NCBI GenBank assembly: GCA_903813345.2
Contig: CAIIXF020000001.1
Span: 56,716,270-56,780,269, forward strand
Length of the DNA: 64,000 nucleotides
Reading direction: 5' to 3'
Origin: Owenia fusiformis
Lineage: Eukaryota; Annelida; Polychaeta; Sabellida; Oweniidae
The translations under genes and the position numbers were made by a program. Shown one piece after another: positions 1 to 10,938 of the stretch. The notes under the pieces are model-generated. The model made no database searches. It worked only from the letters and a program-made list of their open reading frames with translations, and was not told where the DNA came from. Each line of letters begins with the position of its first letter. The first letter of the stretch is position 1.

Positions 1-1490
1 GATCACCTACAACGTGTAAATTTCGACTTAGGAAGCTGATAATCAGTCTCATTATAATAGTTATAACTACATCAAATCATTAGACCACAATATAGAATAT
101 TTAGAATATTTCATATTGGACTTTTGAGAAAAGGACACTTAAGTAATGCCATATTGATAGCGGTTTAATGACCACCAATGGGAACATGATTTTCAAAAAT
201 TTAAACGCAAATATCTTTTGAAGTAGGTAAAAGAACAAATTTAACCCTTCTTACTTTGAGGATAATCATGTTATTGTAGCATTCTGTGAATATAGGTTTT
301 ACTCTAAAACTGTCCTGCATGAGACTTTTGAAGATTGATAAATTAGCATGGAGCTCAATGTAAATGTGCACATTTTTCGAGGACTGCTCTTATCAACAGG
401 GGCCAATTTTCAACAACACTTTGTTAGATATCAAAATTATTTGTATTAATGATACTAAGGTTAAAAGGTGCTTTATAGTGCAATTCAAGGGTTTTAGTGC
501 CGTAACTGATTCCACTTATGGGGAAATGTCGTATTTTACTTTTCCAGTATTATGCAATATACGATTCCTTAATGAAGCAAAATGGTATGAAGCAGGGTTT
601 ATTGAAAAGGTCTATAACACTACTTTTTATAATAAGTTAAAACGCATGTAAGTAAGTATTGTCAGCATGGTATCTTAAACCATCTACAAGGTTTCGTTAG
701 CTCACAGTTTTTCCACAGTTATGAAATTAATGACATTATCTCCAGCCAACAAGATAAAACACAATTCCATTTGAAAAAAAGAAATCAAGGAATTACACAA
801 GTGGATCAGGCTATTAAAACATCAGGAACAGATATTCTGAATATCAATGCCTGTTGGTAATGGCATATTGGATAACAGAACATCTTACGAGAGCGACAAT
901 GACAAGCATAAAGACGCTGATTTTGTAGTAAATAAATTGATTGTTTCCGAAGAATGACGTACATTTCATATTTATTAAAAATCAATGCAACGATTTGGTA
1001 GAATGGCATTTGTTATAAAAGACTAGTCCCTATCGTAAAACTTGATATACATCGATGACCATGTCATCATCATGATGTATAATGTCTGCACTAGAGAGAT
1101 GATCATGAAAAGTCCAGTTAGTTTTGAATATACTAGCAATGAAAACCAACATGTATTGGCTCTTCCAAGTACTTGCAAAAAACTGATTTTGCTCCTTTAA
1201 AAAATTGCTTCATCAATTTGATACTATAGGCTCTGATACGTACGGTACATGTATACTTTAAATAACATGAAAACCACATGAAAACTTGCTTTAAATTTTC
1301 ATTGTCCTAGAAGATATAAATTTCACTGAGTCTCAACAAGTCGCAAAAGGTCATAAAATGATATCAGCTTTAGGGCACTTTTTGGTATTTCACACGTTGG
1401 CTTTTCTGCTTACACGTTTACATGATATGATCTTGAAACTCATCGTATAATGGATAGAACTTGTGCATTTTGCTTTCATTGATTCTCTTT
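1..1490. other. Gene-free AT-rich stretch
   Basis: No convincing exon. A 95-codon open frame on + at 364-651 has neither recognisable motifs nor good splice context, and its length is not exceptional for this window. The rest is unremarkable AT-rich DNA. Confidence 0.5.
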
Positions 1491-1755
1491 GACCTTGACC
1501 TATAAAAATTGACCTTGACTTCAAGTCACCTAATCATCACATAATGATCACAGTAGCCCCAAGGGTCAAACAGCCACCAAATGCATTGAAACACAAAATA
1601 CTAAGATATTGACCTTCCACATTGGAATGACCTTGACCCATGAAGTTGACCTTGACCTCAGGCCACTTAGTCATGAGTCGTCTAGGGTCACACCACACAG
1701 ACCAAGGGTTTTAAAAAGCCAAATTCCCAGATATTGACCTTTGACCTTGAGATGA
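1491..1755. repeat. Tandem repeat rich in TGACCT half-sites
   Basis: Two diverged ~130-bp units (about 1491-1616 and 1628-1741) plus a partial third. Each starts with paired TGACCTTGACC-like words and ends near AGATATTGACCTT. At least eight TGACCT words are visible, in the TCAAGGTCA orientation on the opposite strand. The DNA just after it carries AGACAGACAG. It looks like a dispersed repeat; any regulatory role is unproven. Confidence 0.65.
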
Positions 1756-2368
1756 AAGACAGACAGTTCACCGTGCTTCATAGTAAGATTTTAAAGGATC
1801 CGAGTTCTCCCCTCATAAAATACCTAAATATTTAAACATCACATCGTGTCATTTCTTTCACGTTTAAACATACTTTCGGGAAGCAGAAACATATTCGTCA
1901 TAAATCTCTTCAATGTGAATGAATCTTCAGAATGTAGAAAGATGTGTTCCGCTATGAAGTACTTAAAGTAGGCTGTATAGTTTGATGAAAAGCCTCTATA
2001 GGATGTAGAATAAAAAGCGCGTAGACACTTGACAAATGTATCAGAGATAGAAGGATTGTTATCACGTAATCAGGGGACCATGAACAGAAGCTTCGTAAAG
2101 TTAAGAATTTCTGAATTCATTGCTGAAACCGTGGATGTAATGATGTGAAAGCAGAGAGCAATGAACTTCAGGTGTTGTTGTTTTAACTAAATGAGGTTTT
2201 TGTGTCCGTCTCCCAAAGTACAGTTCCAATACGAGCGTCTGTAACAAATGGCTTGGGGTGACATCTTCCTTGATATAGCGGTGTATCAAAGTGACGTTAC
2301 GATTGAATGGTTGCTGGTTAATATAAACTTTTATAATAAGTGTATATCGATGTCATCAGTCGGCGTAC
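1756..2368. other. Gene-free stretch
   Basis: No gene, RNA gene or repeat boundary recognised. Short open frames on both strands here lack coding character. Confidence 0.4.
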
Positions 2369-2428
2369 GGTCGATTGAATATTTTGTTCAAAATGTGAAT
2401 CAAAATTTGAACAAGATATTCAATCGGC
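2369..2428. other. Near-perfect 60-nt hairpin
   Basis: GGTCGATTGAATATTTTGTT is followed, after a short AT-rich loop, by its near complement ending in AATCGGCC. The stem is about 24 bp with few mismatches. It could be a small foldback fossil or a small-RNA hairpin; the sequence alone does not decide. Confidence 0.5.
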
Positions 2429-2563
2429 CGGGCGCCAGCCGAAGAATCGGGACAAATGTGACTCGGGTATAAGCAATGACTAAATGAAAATACGTGAAAC
2501 ACATAATTTTTTCCATTGGCTTTGGATCTGTCTAGTCGACGAAATTTATTGCATGTTTTGAAT

Positions 2564-2803
2564 AACGCAGATGCGAGTAGGTAGTTACCAGTTTCACCAC
2601 CAGGTGGCTCGTTCGGGTCAGATAATTAAATTAAAGCTGTTTTAGTGTTCAATTTTCTTATTACCCTTATGTATCTAATAGTTATGCAAATTGAAACATG
2701 TCCAGTAAAAGAAAATGATCTGTCCAATACAAGAAAAGATATATCACTTTTTGTGATTTTGTAACTTGGGGTCTATGGGGAATCAACCCGAACTAGAGGT
2801 CGA
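2564..2803 (+). repeat. Dispersed repeat R1, copy 1
   Basis: Runs from ACGCAGATGCGAGTAGG through CACCAGGTGGCTCGTTCGGG and TTATGTATCTAATAGTTATG to GGGGAATCAACCCGAAC. The same blocks in the same order recur at about 41542-41810, and the second half recurs inverted at about 42699-42870. The family is therefore present at least three times in the window. No coding capacity. Confidence 0.75.
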
Positions 2804-2806
2804 AAG

Positions 2807-4785
2807 AGTGGTATCGATATGGAGAACTGAATTCAACAATGTTTTTCTTTTAAACCAATCATTGAAAACATTCTGTAAAAACACGGTATTTGATGTAATG
2901 TTGACTGATTGACAACAATTTGATGCGAAAATTATTTAGAAATATTTTATATAACTGTTTTTGTTAACATTTTTGTTTTTTTTAGTGCAATTGTTTTTGC
3001 TCCTTCTACCAATTCTTGAGAATGAAATAAAATGTCTTTCCGAACCTTGTTGGAACAAAATAGTATATACAAATATCTAAGCACGAGTGCCAAGGTGAAA
3101 GACCAAAAGTTGTAATGGAACTTAGCAAGAAAAAGCAAACTCCAAGTGCATACCAGTCCAGAAAAACAAACCCCATATATCCCAAAACCATGATCTAACG
3201 TGAAAAGAAACAATGTCTAATACCCCCTTTCACCCACCATTCAAGAACCGATATCACAATCCAAGACCAGAACACCAAGGGACATTTCATTCATGTTTTT
3301 AGACCTCTCAATATTATTTTTATATAAAGGAATTTTTGGTTGATTTTAAAAAAGTATTCAAAAATAGAACAAAATCCCCTCAAAAAATCAAGATAAACCT
3401 TTTATTTCATTAACAAGATACTTTTTTATAATCGGAAAATCCTACATTTAAGAAACTTTCAAGTGAGGTTTTATATAACATTATATTAGGCATGGAGTTT
3501 CCAATGAAAAATTGGGATAATGTTTTGATTATTTCATGTAAGAATGTCTCAATTATGTGCCAAAGAAGATTTTTTGGCTGATTTACCAATGTATCCATTG
3601 ATATTTTGGGTCTATATTTTGCTCATGTATACATGTATAATTCATGATATTGTAATTGTAATTAGCATAAGGTATTGTGTAAGATTGTTTTTATTGTCAA
3701 ACTATTCTTCAGTATTGGAGGCTAAATAAATAAATAAATAAAATCAACCAAAATTTCCTTTGTCCAGGGTGTTAAAAAACGCAACCCAAGGAAATCGCTA
3801 TATCTTGAAAAGTACTAGTTCAATTATGTTCATTTTTTCAGGAAAGAAAGAAGAGACTGTGTATGTGTAGCTATTGTAGATGGTTAGTTGTAAAACATGA
3901 TGCCTTGGACACCTGCTCAAAAGTTGTACTGGGAAAATATGAAAAACACAGTCAGGAGTGACTGCAACCCCAAAAGACAGTTGTACTAATAAAATATAAT
4001 TTTGATAAAACTCCACAAATTCACCACACATTGAATGAGAATAATGTGTCTAAAATCTGAAGTGTCAAAACACTATGGTTAGAAAGTTATTTGGTTTTAT
4101 TGCTGTGACAGTCACCTCTGACTGCCTTTTTCGTATTTTCCTTGTACAACTGTCTTTAAAGCAGATGTCCAAGGCATCATGTTTTACAACTTACCAACAA
4201 CAGGGGCTATACATACACAGTCTCTTCTTTCTTTTCCTTAAAAAATGAACATAATTAAATTAGTACTTTCCAAGATATAGTGATTATCCATTCGCGTTTT
4301 TCGTATTTTCCTAGTACAACTGTCTTTTGAGCATGAGGTGTCCAAGACATTCTGTTTTACAACTAACTAACAGCTGGAGCTATATACATACACAGTCTCT
4401 TTTTTCTTTCCTGAAAATATGAATACAATTGGATTGGTATTTTCCAAGATATAGCGATTTCTTTGGGTTGCTTTTTAACACCCTGTACAATTACTAACAA
4501 TATTAAGAGACCTAAACATGTTGTGTTTGTGTCGATTTGCTCCAATGGGGTTCGGAAAGATGTTTCATTTCACTCTGGAAACATGATACCAAGAACAAAA
4601 CAAGTCTTTGATGTGTTTTCTAAAACAATATAGATGAATATATATATGTATATATATATATTTCAAATTATATTGTTACCATTCAAAAGATGACCATTAA
4701 ATTGACGATGTGTTAAATTTTTAGATTTTTTATGACTGGTTTAAGAGAAACGTGTTTTCAAAAAGTTCTCCATATTGATACCACT
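2807..4785. mobile_element. Foldback DNA element interrupted by a second transposon
   Basis: Terminal inverted repeats match AGTGGTATCRATATGGAGAA (left from 2807, right ending near 4785). Inside are long inverted arms containing CTTTCCGAACC, GAGAGACCTAAACA-type and TTTATTTCATTAACAAGATA words. Relatives lie at 25763-26279 and 42159-42640. The right arm is split by the 3765-4485 element; without it the element would be about 1.26 kb. No transposase frame, so non-autonomous. Confidence 0.65.
3765..4485. mobile_element. CAGGGTG-ended element, probable TA target (Tc1/mariner-like MITE)
   Basis: Ends are CAGGGTGTTAAAAA and its complement, with ~200-bp inverted arms containing AAATCGCTATATCTTG and GAGACTGTGTATGT. 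The right arm is present twice in tandem. The right flank is TA and the left flank TC, read as a mutated TA copy. The related uninterrupted sequence at about 42380 (TTTTGTACAATTAC) shows the empty site, so this is an insertion into the older foldback element. No coding capacity. Confidence 0.7.
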
Positions 4786-5378
4786 CCGTTCCAAAAAAAT
4801 CCAAAATTGAAAGTTGTCACTCAAGACAGGCACACATATTGAGGTTACTTGTGTCACTATGTAACTGATATGAAGTTCCGAAGATGTGCGTGTCGCTGTA
4901 ACAATGTATTGTTTCTATAAACGGGTTGCATTTTTGTATCACCTTGTATATAATAAGTTTTCAATGAACCTCTTGTTTTCTTGTTTTTTTTCATGAAACG
5001 AGTGGAGCTATTTATCAAGATAACAGAACAGCTGAAAACAAAAGTTGTGGCGGTGATTCTGTTGGTTGAATTAACTGAAACATATTTTATAATGTGTTGC
5101 TATATAATCTAGAATCCAACATCTTATATCGTGCTCCAAGAGTCCATAAATCATAATTCCGTGCCTGGGTAAAGTTTTCTAAGTGGCAGCTCGCCATAAT
5201 AAATCATACTTGGCTGCGCATGCGCATCTAGCGAGAGTTGAGGAATTCTTGTTCCATGGACATTATTATTCGTCAATAAGTCTTTCTCTCATGTATCGGC
5301 AGAATATTATTAAATAAACAGTAAGAACTTGAAGGAATCGTTAATTAAACTCCAATATCCCAAACGGAAATCAAACGT
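4786..5378. other. Gene-free stretch
   Basis: AT-rich DNA between the foldback element and the satellite array. No exon or RNA gene recognised. Confidence 0.4.
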
Positions 5379-6960
5379 GCAAAGAAACATTGTCCAACGT
5401 CTTCTCCCCCACAGCCCACGACAAATACATATATGTAGTGTCCAAAGCCTTCCTTCCACAGTCTAGAACAAATCGGAAACATTGTCCAACGCCTTCTCCC
5501 CCACAGCCCAGGACAAATACATATATGTATTGTCCAAAGCCTTCCTTCCACAGTCTAGGACAAATCGGAAACATTGCCCATCGCCTTCTCCCCCACAGCT
5601 CAGGACAAATACATATATGTAGTGTCCAAAGCCTTCCTTCCACAGTCTAGGACAAATCGGAAACATTGTCCAACGCCTTCTCCCCCACAGCCCAGGACAA
5701 ATACATATATGTAGTGTCCAAAGCCTTCCTTCCACAGTCTAGGACAAATCGGAAACATTGTCCAACGCCTTCTCCCCCACAGCCCAGGAGAAATACATAT
5801 ATGTAGTGTCCAAAGCCTTCCTTCCACAGTCTAGGACAAATCGGAAACATTGTCCAACGCCTTCTCCCCCACAGCCCAGGACAAATACATATATGTAGTG
5901 TCCAAAGCCTTCCCTCCACAGTCTAGGAAAAATCGAAAACATTGTCAAACGCCTTCTTCCCACAGACCAGGACAAAGAAACAATGTCCAATGTCTTGGCC
6001 CCGCAGTCCAGGACAAAGAAACAATGTCCAACGCCTTCTCCCCACAGTCCAGGACAAAGAAACAAAGTCCAATGTCTTGGCCCCGCAGTTCAGGACAAAG
6101 AAACAATGTCCAACGTCTTCTCCCCACAGTCCGGGACAAAGAAACAATGTCCAACGCCTTTTCCCCAATAGTCCAGAACACGGAAACAGTATCAAAACGC
6201 CTTCTCTCTCACAGTCCAAGACAAGACATAAAATGCCCAACGTCTTCGCCCCACAGTCCAGGACAAAGAAACAATGTCCAACGTCTTCTCCTCACAGCCC
6301 CGGACAAAGAAACAATGTCCAACGCCTTATCTTCAACAGTCAAGAACAAGGAAACAGTATCCAAACTTCTCTTTCACAGTCTAGGACAAATCTGAGACAT
6401 TGTCCAATGCATTCTCCCCCACTGTCCAGAACAAAGAAACAATGTCCAACGTCTTCTCATTACAGTCCAGGATAAAGAAACGGTATCCAACGCCTTCTCC
6501 CCCACCGTCCAGAACAAAGAAACAATACCCAGCGCCTTCTCCCCCAAAGTCTATCCAACACCTTCTCCCCCACAGTCTAGAACAAAGAAACAACTGAACA
6601 ATGTCCAACGTCTTCTCCCCACAATCCAGAACAAAATAACAATGTCTAATGCCTTCACCCACACAGTCTAGAACAAAGAAACAATATCCAACGTCTTCTC
6701 CCTACAAACCAGAACAAAGTAACAATATCCAACACCTTCTCCCCCACAGTCTAGAACAACATTGTCCAACGCCTTCTCCCTCACGGACCAGGACAAAGAA
6801 ACAATGTCCAATGTCTTGGCCCAGCAGTCCAGGACAAAGAAACAATGTCAAACGCCTTCTCCCCCACAGTCCAGAACAATGAAACAATGTCCAACCCCTT
6901 CTGCCCCACAGTCAAGGACAAAGACACGATGTCCAACGTGTTCTTCCAGAACCTACAGTC
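5379..6960. repeat. Satellite array: 92-bp dimers, then ~40-bp monomers
   Basis: The first ~560 bp consist of about six 92-bp units, each made of two related ~46-bp halves: one with CCAACGCCTTCTCCCCCACA and CATATATGTA, one with CCAAAGCCTTCCTTCCACAG and CAAATCGGAAA. From about 5950 the array becomes diverged ~40-bp monomers (ACAATGTCCAACGCCTTCTC, CAGTCCAGGACAAAGAA). All six frames stay open over long runs because the unit lacks stop triplets, so the long open frames here are artefacts. Confidence 0.9.
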
Positions 6961-8428
6961 CAGAGCATATTTTCACAATCCAAAACAACAATACCATATT
7001 AAACATTCCAATCATTCCTGAAGGATTAACACTTCCTGGATCTCAAATCTATGTCAATAGATAAGGTTATAAAGAGAAATAAAAGCCTCGTCAAAATGGA
7101 CAAGTCACATTATTAAATCTGAAGAGTATATTACAATTCCTGTATTATTTATAATTAATTATTATCTGCTTTTATTTATCAGCCATTTATCAAAATGACC
7201 GACCATTAATGGCCGACCATTAAGCCAATCGAGGCATGGGCCATAATAGTAGAAGTATAATTAGTATCAAATGGATATTAAAAATTCAAATTATAAAAAC
7301 CAATTATTATATACTCCAGAATAATAATCACATTTTCTCATATTCGACATCGCGTTTATGGATTAAGAACTGAAGAATACTCGGATACAACGAGAAATGA
7401 TTCCAATCGCTCCGATCATCATAAATGGCCAACCCAGTAAGGACTAGGAGATTATGAAATATGTTAACTTAGAACAACGATCATTACCAATTAGTTTCTG
7501 AAGCAATTTCTATAAGGTTTTCAAGATAATAATTACTCTAATGTAGCTCGTATTAGAAGTGGTCACGCTGAATATCCTGCTTGTGTATTAACAATCACTC
7601 TTCCTTTGTTCCACATTTGTCAAGTGTCACAAAGCTTTTATTCCACATCCTATGGGTGTTTTCATCAAATTATCCACCATACTATACTTACTTCATAGCA
7701 GAACACATCTTTCTACAAAGAGGATTCATTATCATTGAAGAGATTTGTGACGAATATCTTCCTGTTAATTTTCGAAAGTACGTTTACCTTGGAAGAGATA
7801 AGACTAATCCTTCCGCACTCAGTTAAAGTCCGCTCGGGTACACATTTCGAGATTGTAGGAAGAATAAAGGTTTGGCTAGGGGTAAAATTGGAAGGAAACC
7901 CAGGTTCAGTCGCTTTTGAGTGACATTTTAATCACGGATGTGTACCTTCAGTATTTAGATCATTAAACTGAATCATTCTGTCGCTAGAATCATGGTGATG
8001 TGTACACATAATGCTGCCAATCGAAAACAATATTGATTATCGTTTGCTTCATTTAACTTTTCAAGAATAGCCTAACATCCTTGTTATGATTTATGAAGCC
8101 AATGTTACCTGCAAAGTTCTTCCAAGTTGTAACTTTTTATTTATTTAGGAAAAATTGTCGATATCAATTAGATGGAGCACATAAAAAAGCTGTTACTCTC
8201 AGATAAATATTTGAATTATCTATTAATCTTGTCACTTGGCGATTTAGCAGGAAGTAAACATTTTATTGTTTTACATCCTATGCCCAAATGTCATCATACA
8301 AGGCCAAATATCATCATACAACTGTCGGGAATAAAGATATGAGAACATTTTCATTAGGATATTTGAATTGCCAATTGCATAACATTAAAATTACTTTACT
8401 TGTATAAAAACATTACATTGTATACATA
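6961..8428. other. Gene-free stretch
   Basis: Apart from the 7187-7304 repeat nothing is recognised. Open frames around 7581-7923 overlap each other without splice context or motif. Confidence 0.4.
7187..7304 (+). repeat. Dispersed repeat R2, copy 1
   Basis: Starts ATCAAAATGACCGACCATTA and contains CCAATCGAGGCATGGG and TAGTATCAAATGGATATT. A ~95% similar copy in the same orientation lies at 12319-12435. No terminal repeats seen. Confidence 0.8.
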
Positions 8429-8628
8429 CAGGGTGTCCCGAAAGTATGCCACTCACCCCCTAGGCAGACATATACCAATGGCCCCATAGTATGTATCATA
8501 TATCATGTTAAAGCTCATCCAAAGTTACATTGATTTTCAACTCACAAATGGGAAAAAGTTACGTGCATTTCAAAATTCAGTATATATGTCTGTCTAGGGG
8601 GTGGGGGCAATACTTTCGGGACACCCTT
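8429..8628. mobile_element. 200-bp CAGGGTGTCCC MITE with TA target
   Basis: Left end CAGGGTGTCCCGAAAGTATG and the inverted right end (CATACTTTCGGGACACCCTT-type, terminal base changed) form ~40-bp imperfect terminal repeats, also pairing CACCCCCTAGGCAGACATA with its complement. TA flanks both sides (8427-8428 and 8629-8630). Size, ends and TA duplication fit a Tc1/mariner-type MITE. Confidence 0.8.
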
Positions 8629-10803
8629 TACTTGCAACTAAATAGACTGACAACAAAATAGGCGAGATGGTTATATACCATTAATGACTTAATGTGGTAC
8701 AGTTTTAAACCTTTTGATGAATACTTCATGTAAGACTGGCGATACAGTTCGTATAGCATCCATTAATGTATGAGTTTTTGTCTAGGTCTTAGTAGTGTTA
8801 ATCGGAATAACTGCTAGAATGGCTTGCTCTTACATAATTACGTCACATTCGGATGGTTCAATAAAGCCTCACATCTTCCCACTTTACATAACTATACACT
8901 TCTTTGGGTAATGTTTAAAAATGATTTATAAAGAACAAAGTAATGTATAATTAGTCTTGATTTATATTATGTTATCCACCACGAAGGTGTTACTTACAAA
9001 AAGTAATTATATCACGCAAAGCTAATGTTAGTTTAAGTCAAACAATATTACAAATCGGATCGACATCACAACGTTATTCAAATAGTGGAAAAGGCTATTC
9101 ATATCATGTAGGTTAGATGAGTAATCTTGTTTAAAAACTCGAATTCATTCATTCGAATTCAAGTTATACAAAGCCATATTTTGAAAATACATGTAATTTG
9201 CTGTACAAAATCTTTTGCAACGTCTGAAAAAAATTAAGCACACGATTCAATTATTAACTGTAGATGATTTAATCCACTTATGTCTATTCGTGCTGCCACA
9301 CTCATTCAAAGTCTGTAAACAAGACATACGTTGTTTAAATCACCTAACGATTCATTGAATCCTGGGCTTATTAGCAATTCGTGGTTATGCCACTGCATAG
9401 GTGTCATACTTGTTGATGTCGTACGATCGCAACTGTGATGTTTACGATTATAGTAATTTAGGAATCGTAAGTAACGGTTCCCTGCTGTACAATTACTTAA
9501 CTTCAGATGTCAATGAATGATTTGAAAATGTCTTTGGTATCTGAAGCTAATATTTAACGTCAATGGGTGTATAAATATATGCAAATGAATCCTCCTAAAC
9601 AATAATTTGTTTCAAAAACCTCAAACCGTCCAACAAAATTAGCAGAAATAACAGAATTTTTTAAAATGGCCATGTTTCTTACTTTGTTTTCCAAGAATCC
9701 TTGCATTAATACAAAGACCTCAGACCTGGAGAATACAAAGATATATTTTACTTGCAACGAAGGCGTTGATTTTTATTGCAGACCTATTTTTGTTACTCTA
9801 TGTAAATTCAGATAACATTGAAATGTAATTGTATTTGTTTTATGCTTCTGAAACCTATGTACTGTCTTCGTTTCTCTGAGAAACTGTCTTCGTTTCCTAA
9901 TTAAACGATGAAATTGATTTGTAATTATCACTGAATGCATTTCTAATGTGTAATAATATTTCGAAACCAGAATCTACGCACTATATACCGTATACCAAAT
10001 ATTCGGTTAGCAAAGTCTTTTACCGAAAGATCGGCCATCCTGAAACGAAAACAAAACTGTCTTCGTTTCCAGTTGATCCTCATTGACTAAATCATGACAA
10101 TTTATATTCGTGTCGCCTCACAATCGAGGTTAATGATACTTTGACTATTAACTCTGTAAATACCTGGACCGCTTGGGACTCTAGGAATTATAGCCCAATT
10201 TACAAAATGATCGGACAAAGACCTAAATGTTGACTTCATTTAGTTTTTAAGTTAACGTGACTTTATTTTTGAGAAAAGTACAGTTATATCATTTTTCGAA
10301 GAAATGAGATCCATTTATAACAAAAATTGCTAATTTGGTCTTAGAAGTAATTATTAATGAGGTATCTAGTAACTTGTTTGATCTAGTAATTTGTTTGATA
10401 TGGTGTCTATGAAAACTATTTTTCATTACTAGCGTGTACACATCAGTACTGTACTACCGAGGGGAATAACATCCATTGTACCAAGACCGCATCTTCATGT
10501 TCATCTTCATTGGTCTTCGACTGGCACACGCCAATTCATATTATGACCATCACCGATTAGTCGAAAACCTATCACATTCACAAAACAAAACATTATAGGT
10601 TCCTGGCGAAAGTATAATGCAATATCACAACTTGTTTATTCTACATCAGAATAAAGATGGATATGATATAAGGAATTTGATTACGTGTCATTAAAACATC
10701 ACATTGATGTGCAATATTTCTATAATAGAGGATATAGATAAAAAAAATAGATAAAATATGCGCAAAACGAAGGGGTATGCGGTTATCATGGCAGCTGTAA
10801 ATT
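8629..10803. other. Gene-free stretch
   Basis: No exon recognised. The word AACTGTCTTCGTTTC occurs three times between 9855 and 10070. Otherwise AT-rich intergenic DNA. Confidence 0.4.
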
Positions 10804-10938
10804 ATGGCTTATCTCATTCTCTTCCTTCTACCAATGCTTCCAATCCTTAAATCTTGTTGCAATTGGATCAACAATTTCACCAAAATTACGTCCTCGACTC
10901 CCAGTCGTCCCTATATGCGTCAAAAGTCTTCTACTGGA
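10804..10938 (+). CDS. Candidate signal-peptide exon of the Cys-rich gene
   Basis: An ATG opens a 45-codon frame beginning MAYLILFLLPMLPILKSCC, a plausible secretion signal, followed by a Ser/Thr/Arg-rich stretch. The frame reaches a GTAAAG donor at 10939 in phase 0. Exons downstream at 12831-19333 are also phase 0 and lack their own signal peptide, which makes this a reasonable first exon. The join to the next exon would need an acceptor such as the AG at 12871-12872. Linkage is inference; a chance frame is quite possible. Confidence 0.3.

Noticed and set aside
364-651. 95-codon frame as a gene
   Set aside because: Length is within the range of chance frames in this window, and no motif, splice site or neighbour supports it.
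5345-6882. Many overlapping 60-180-codon frames on both strands
   Set aside because: They are all readings of the satellite unit, which lacks stops in every frame. The peptides just repeat with the array.
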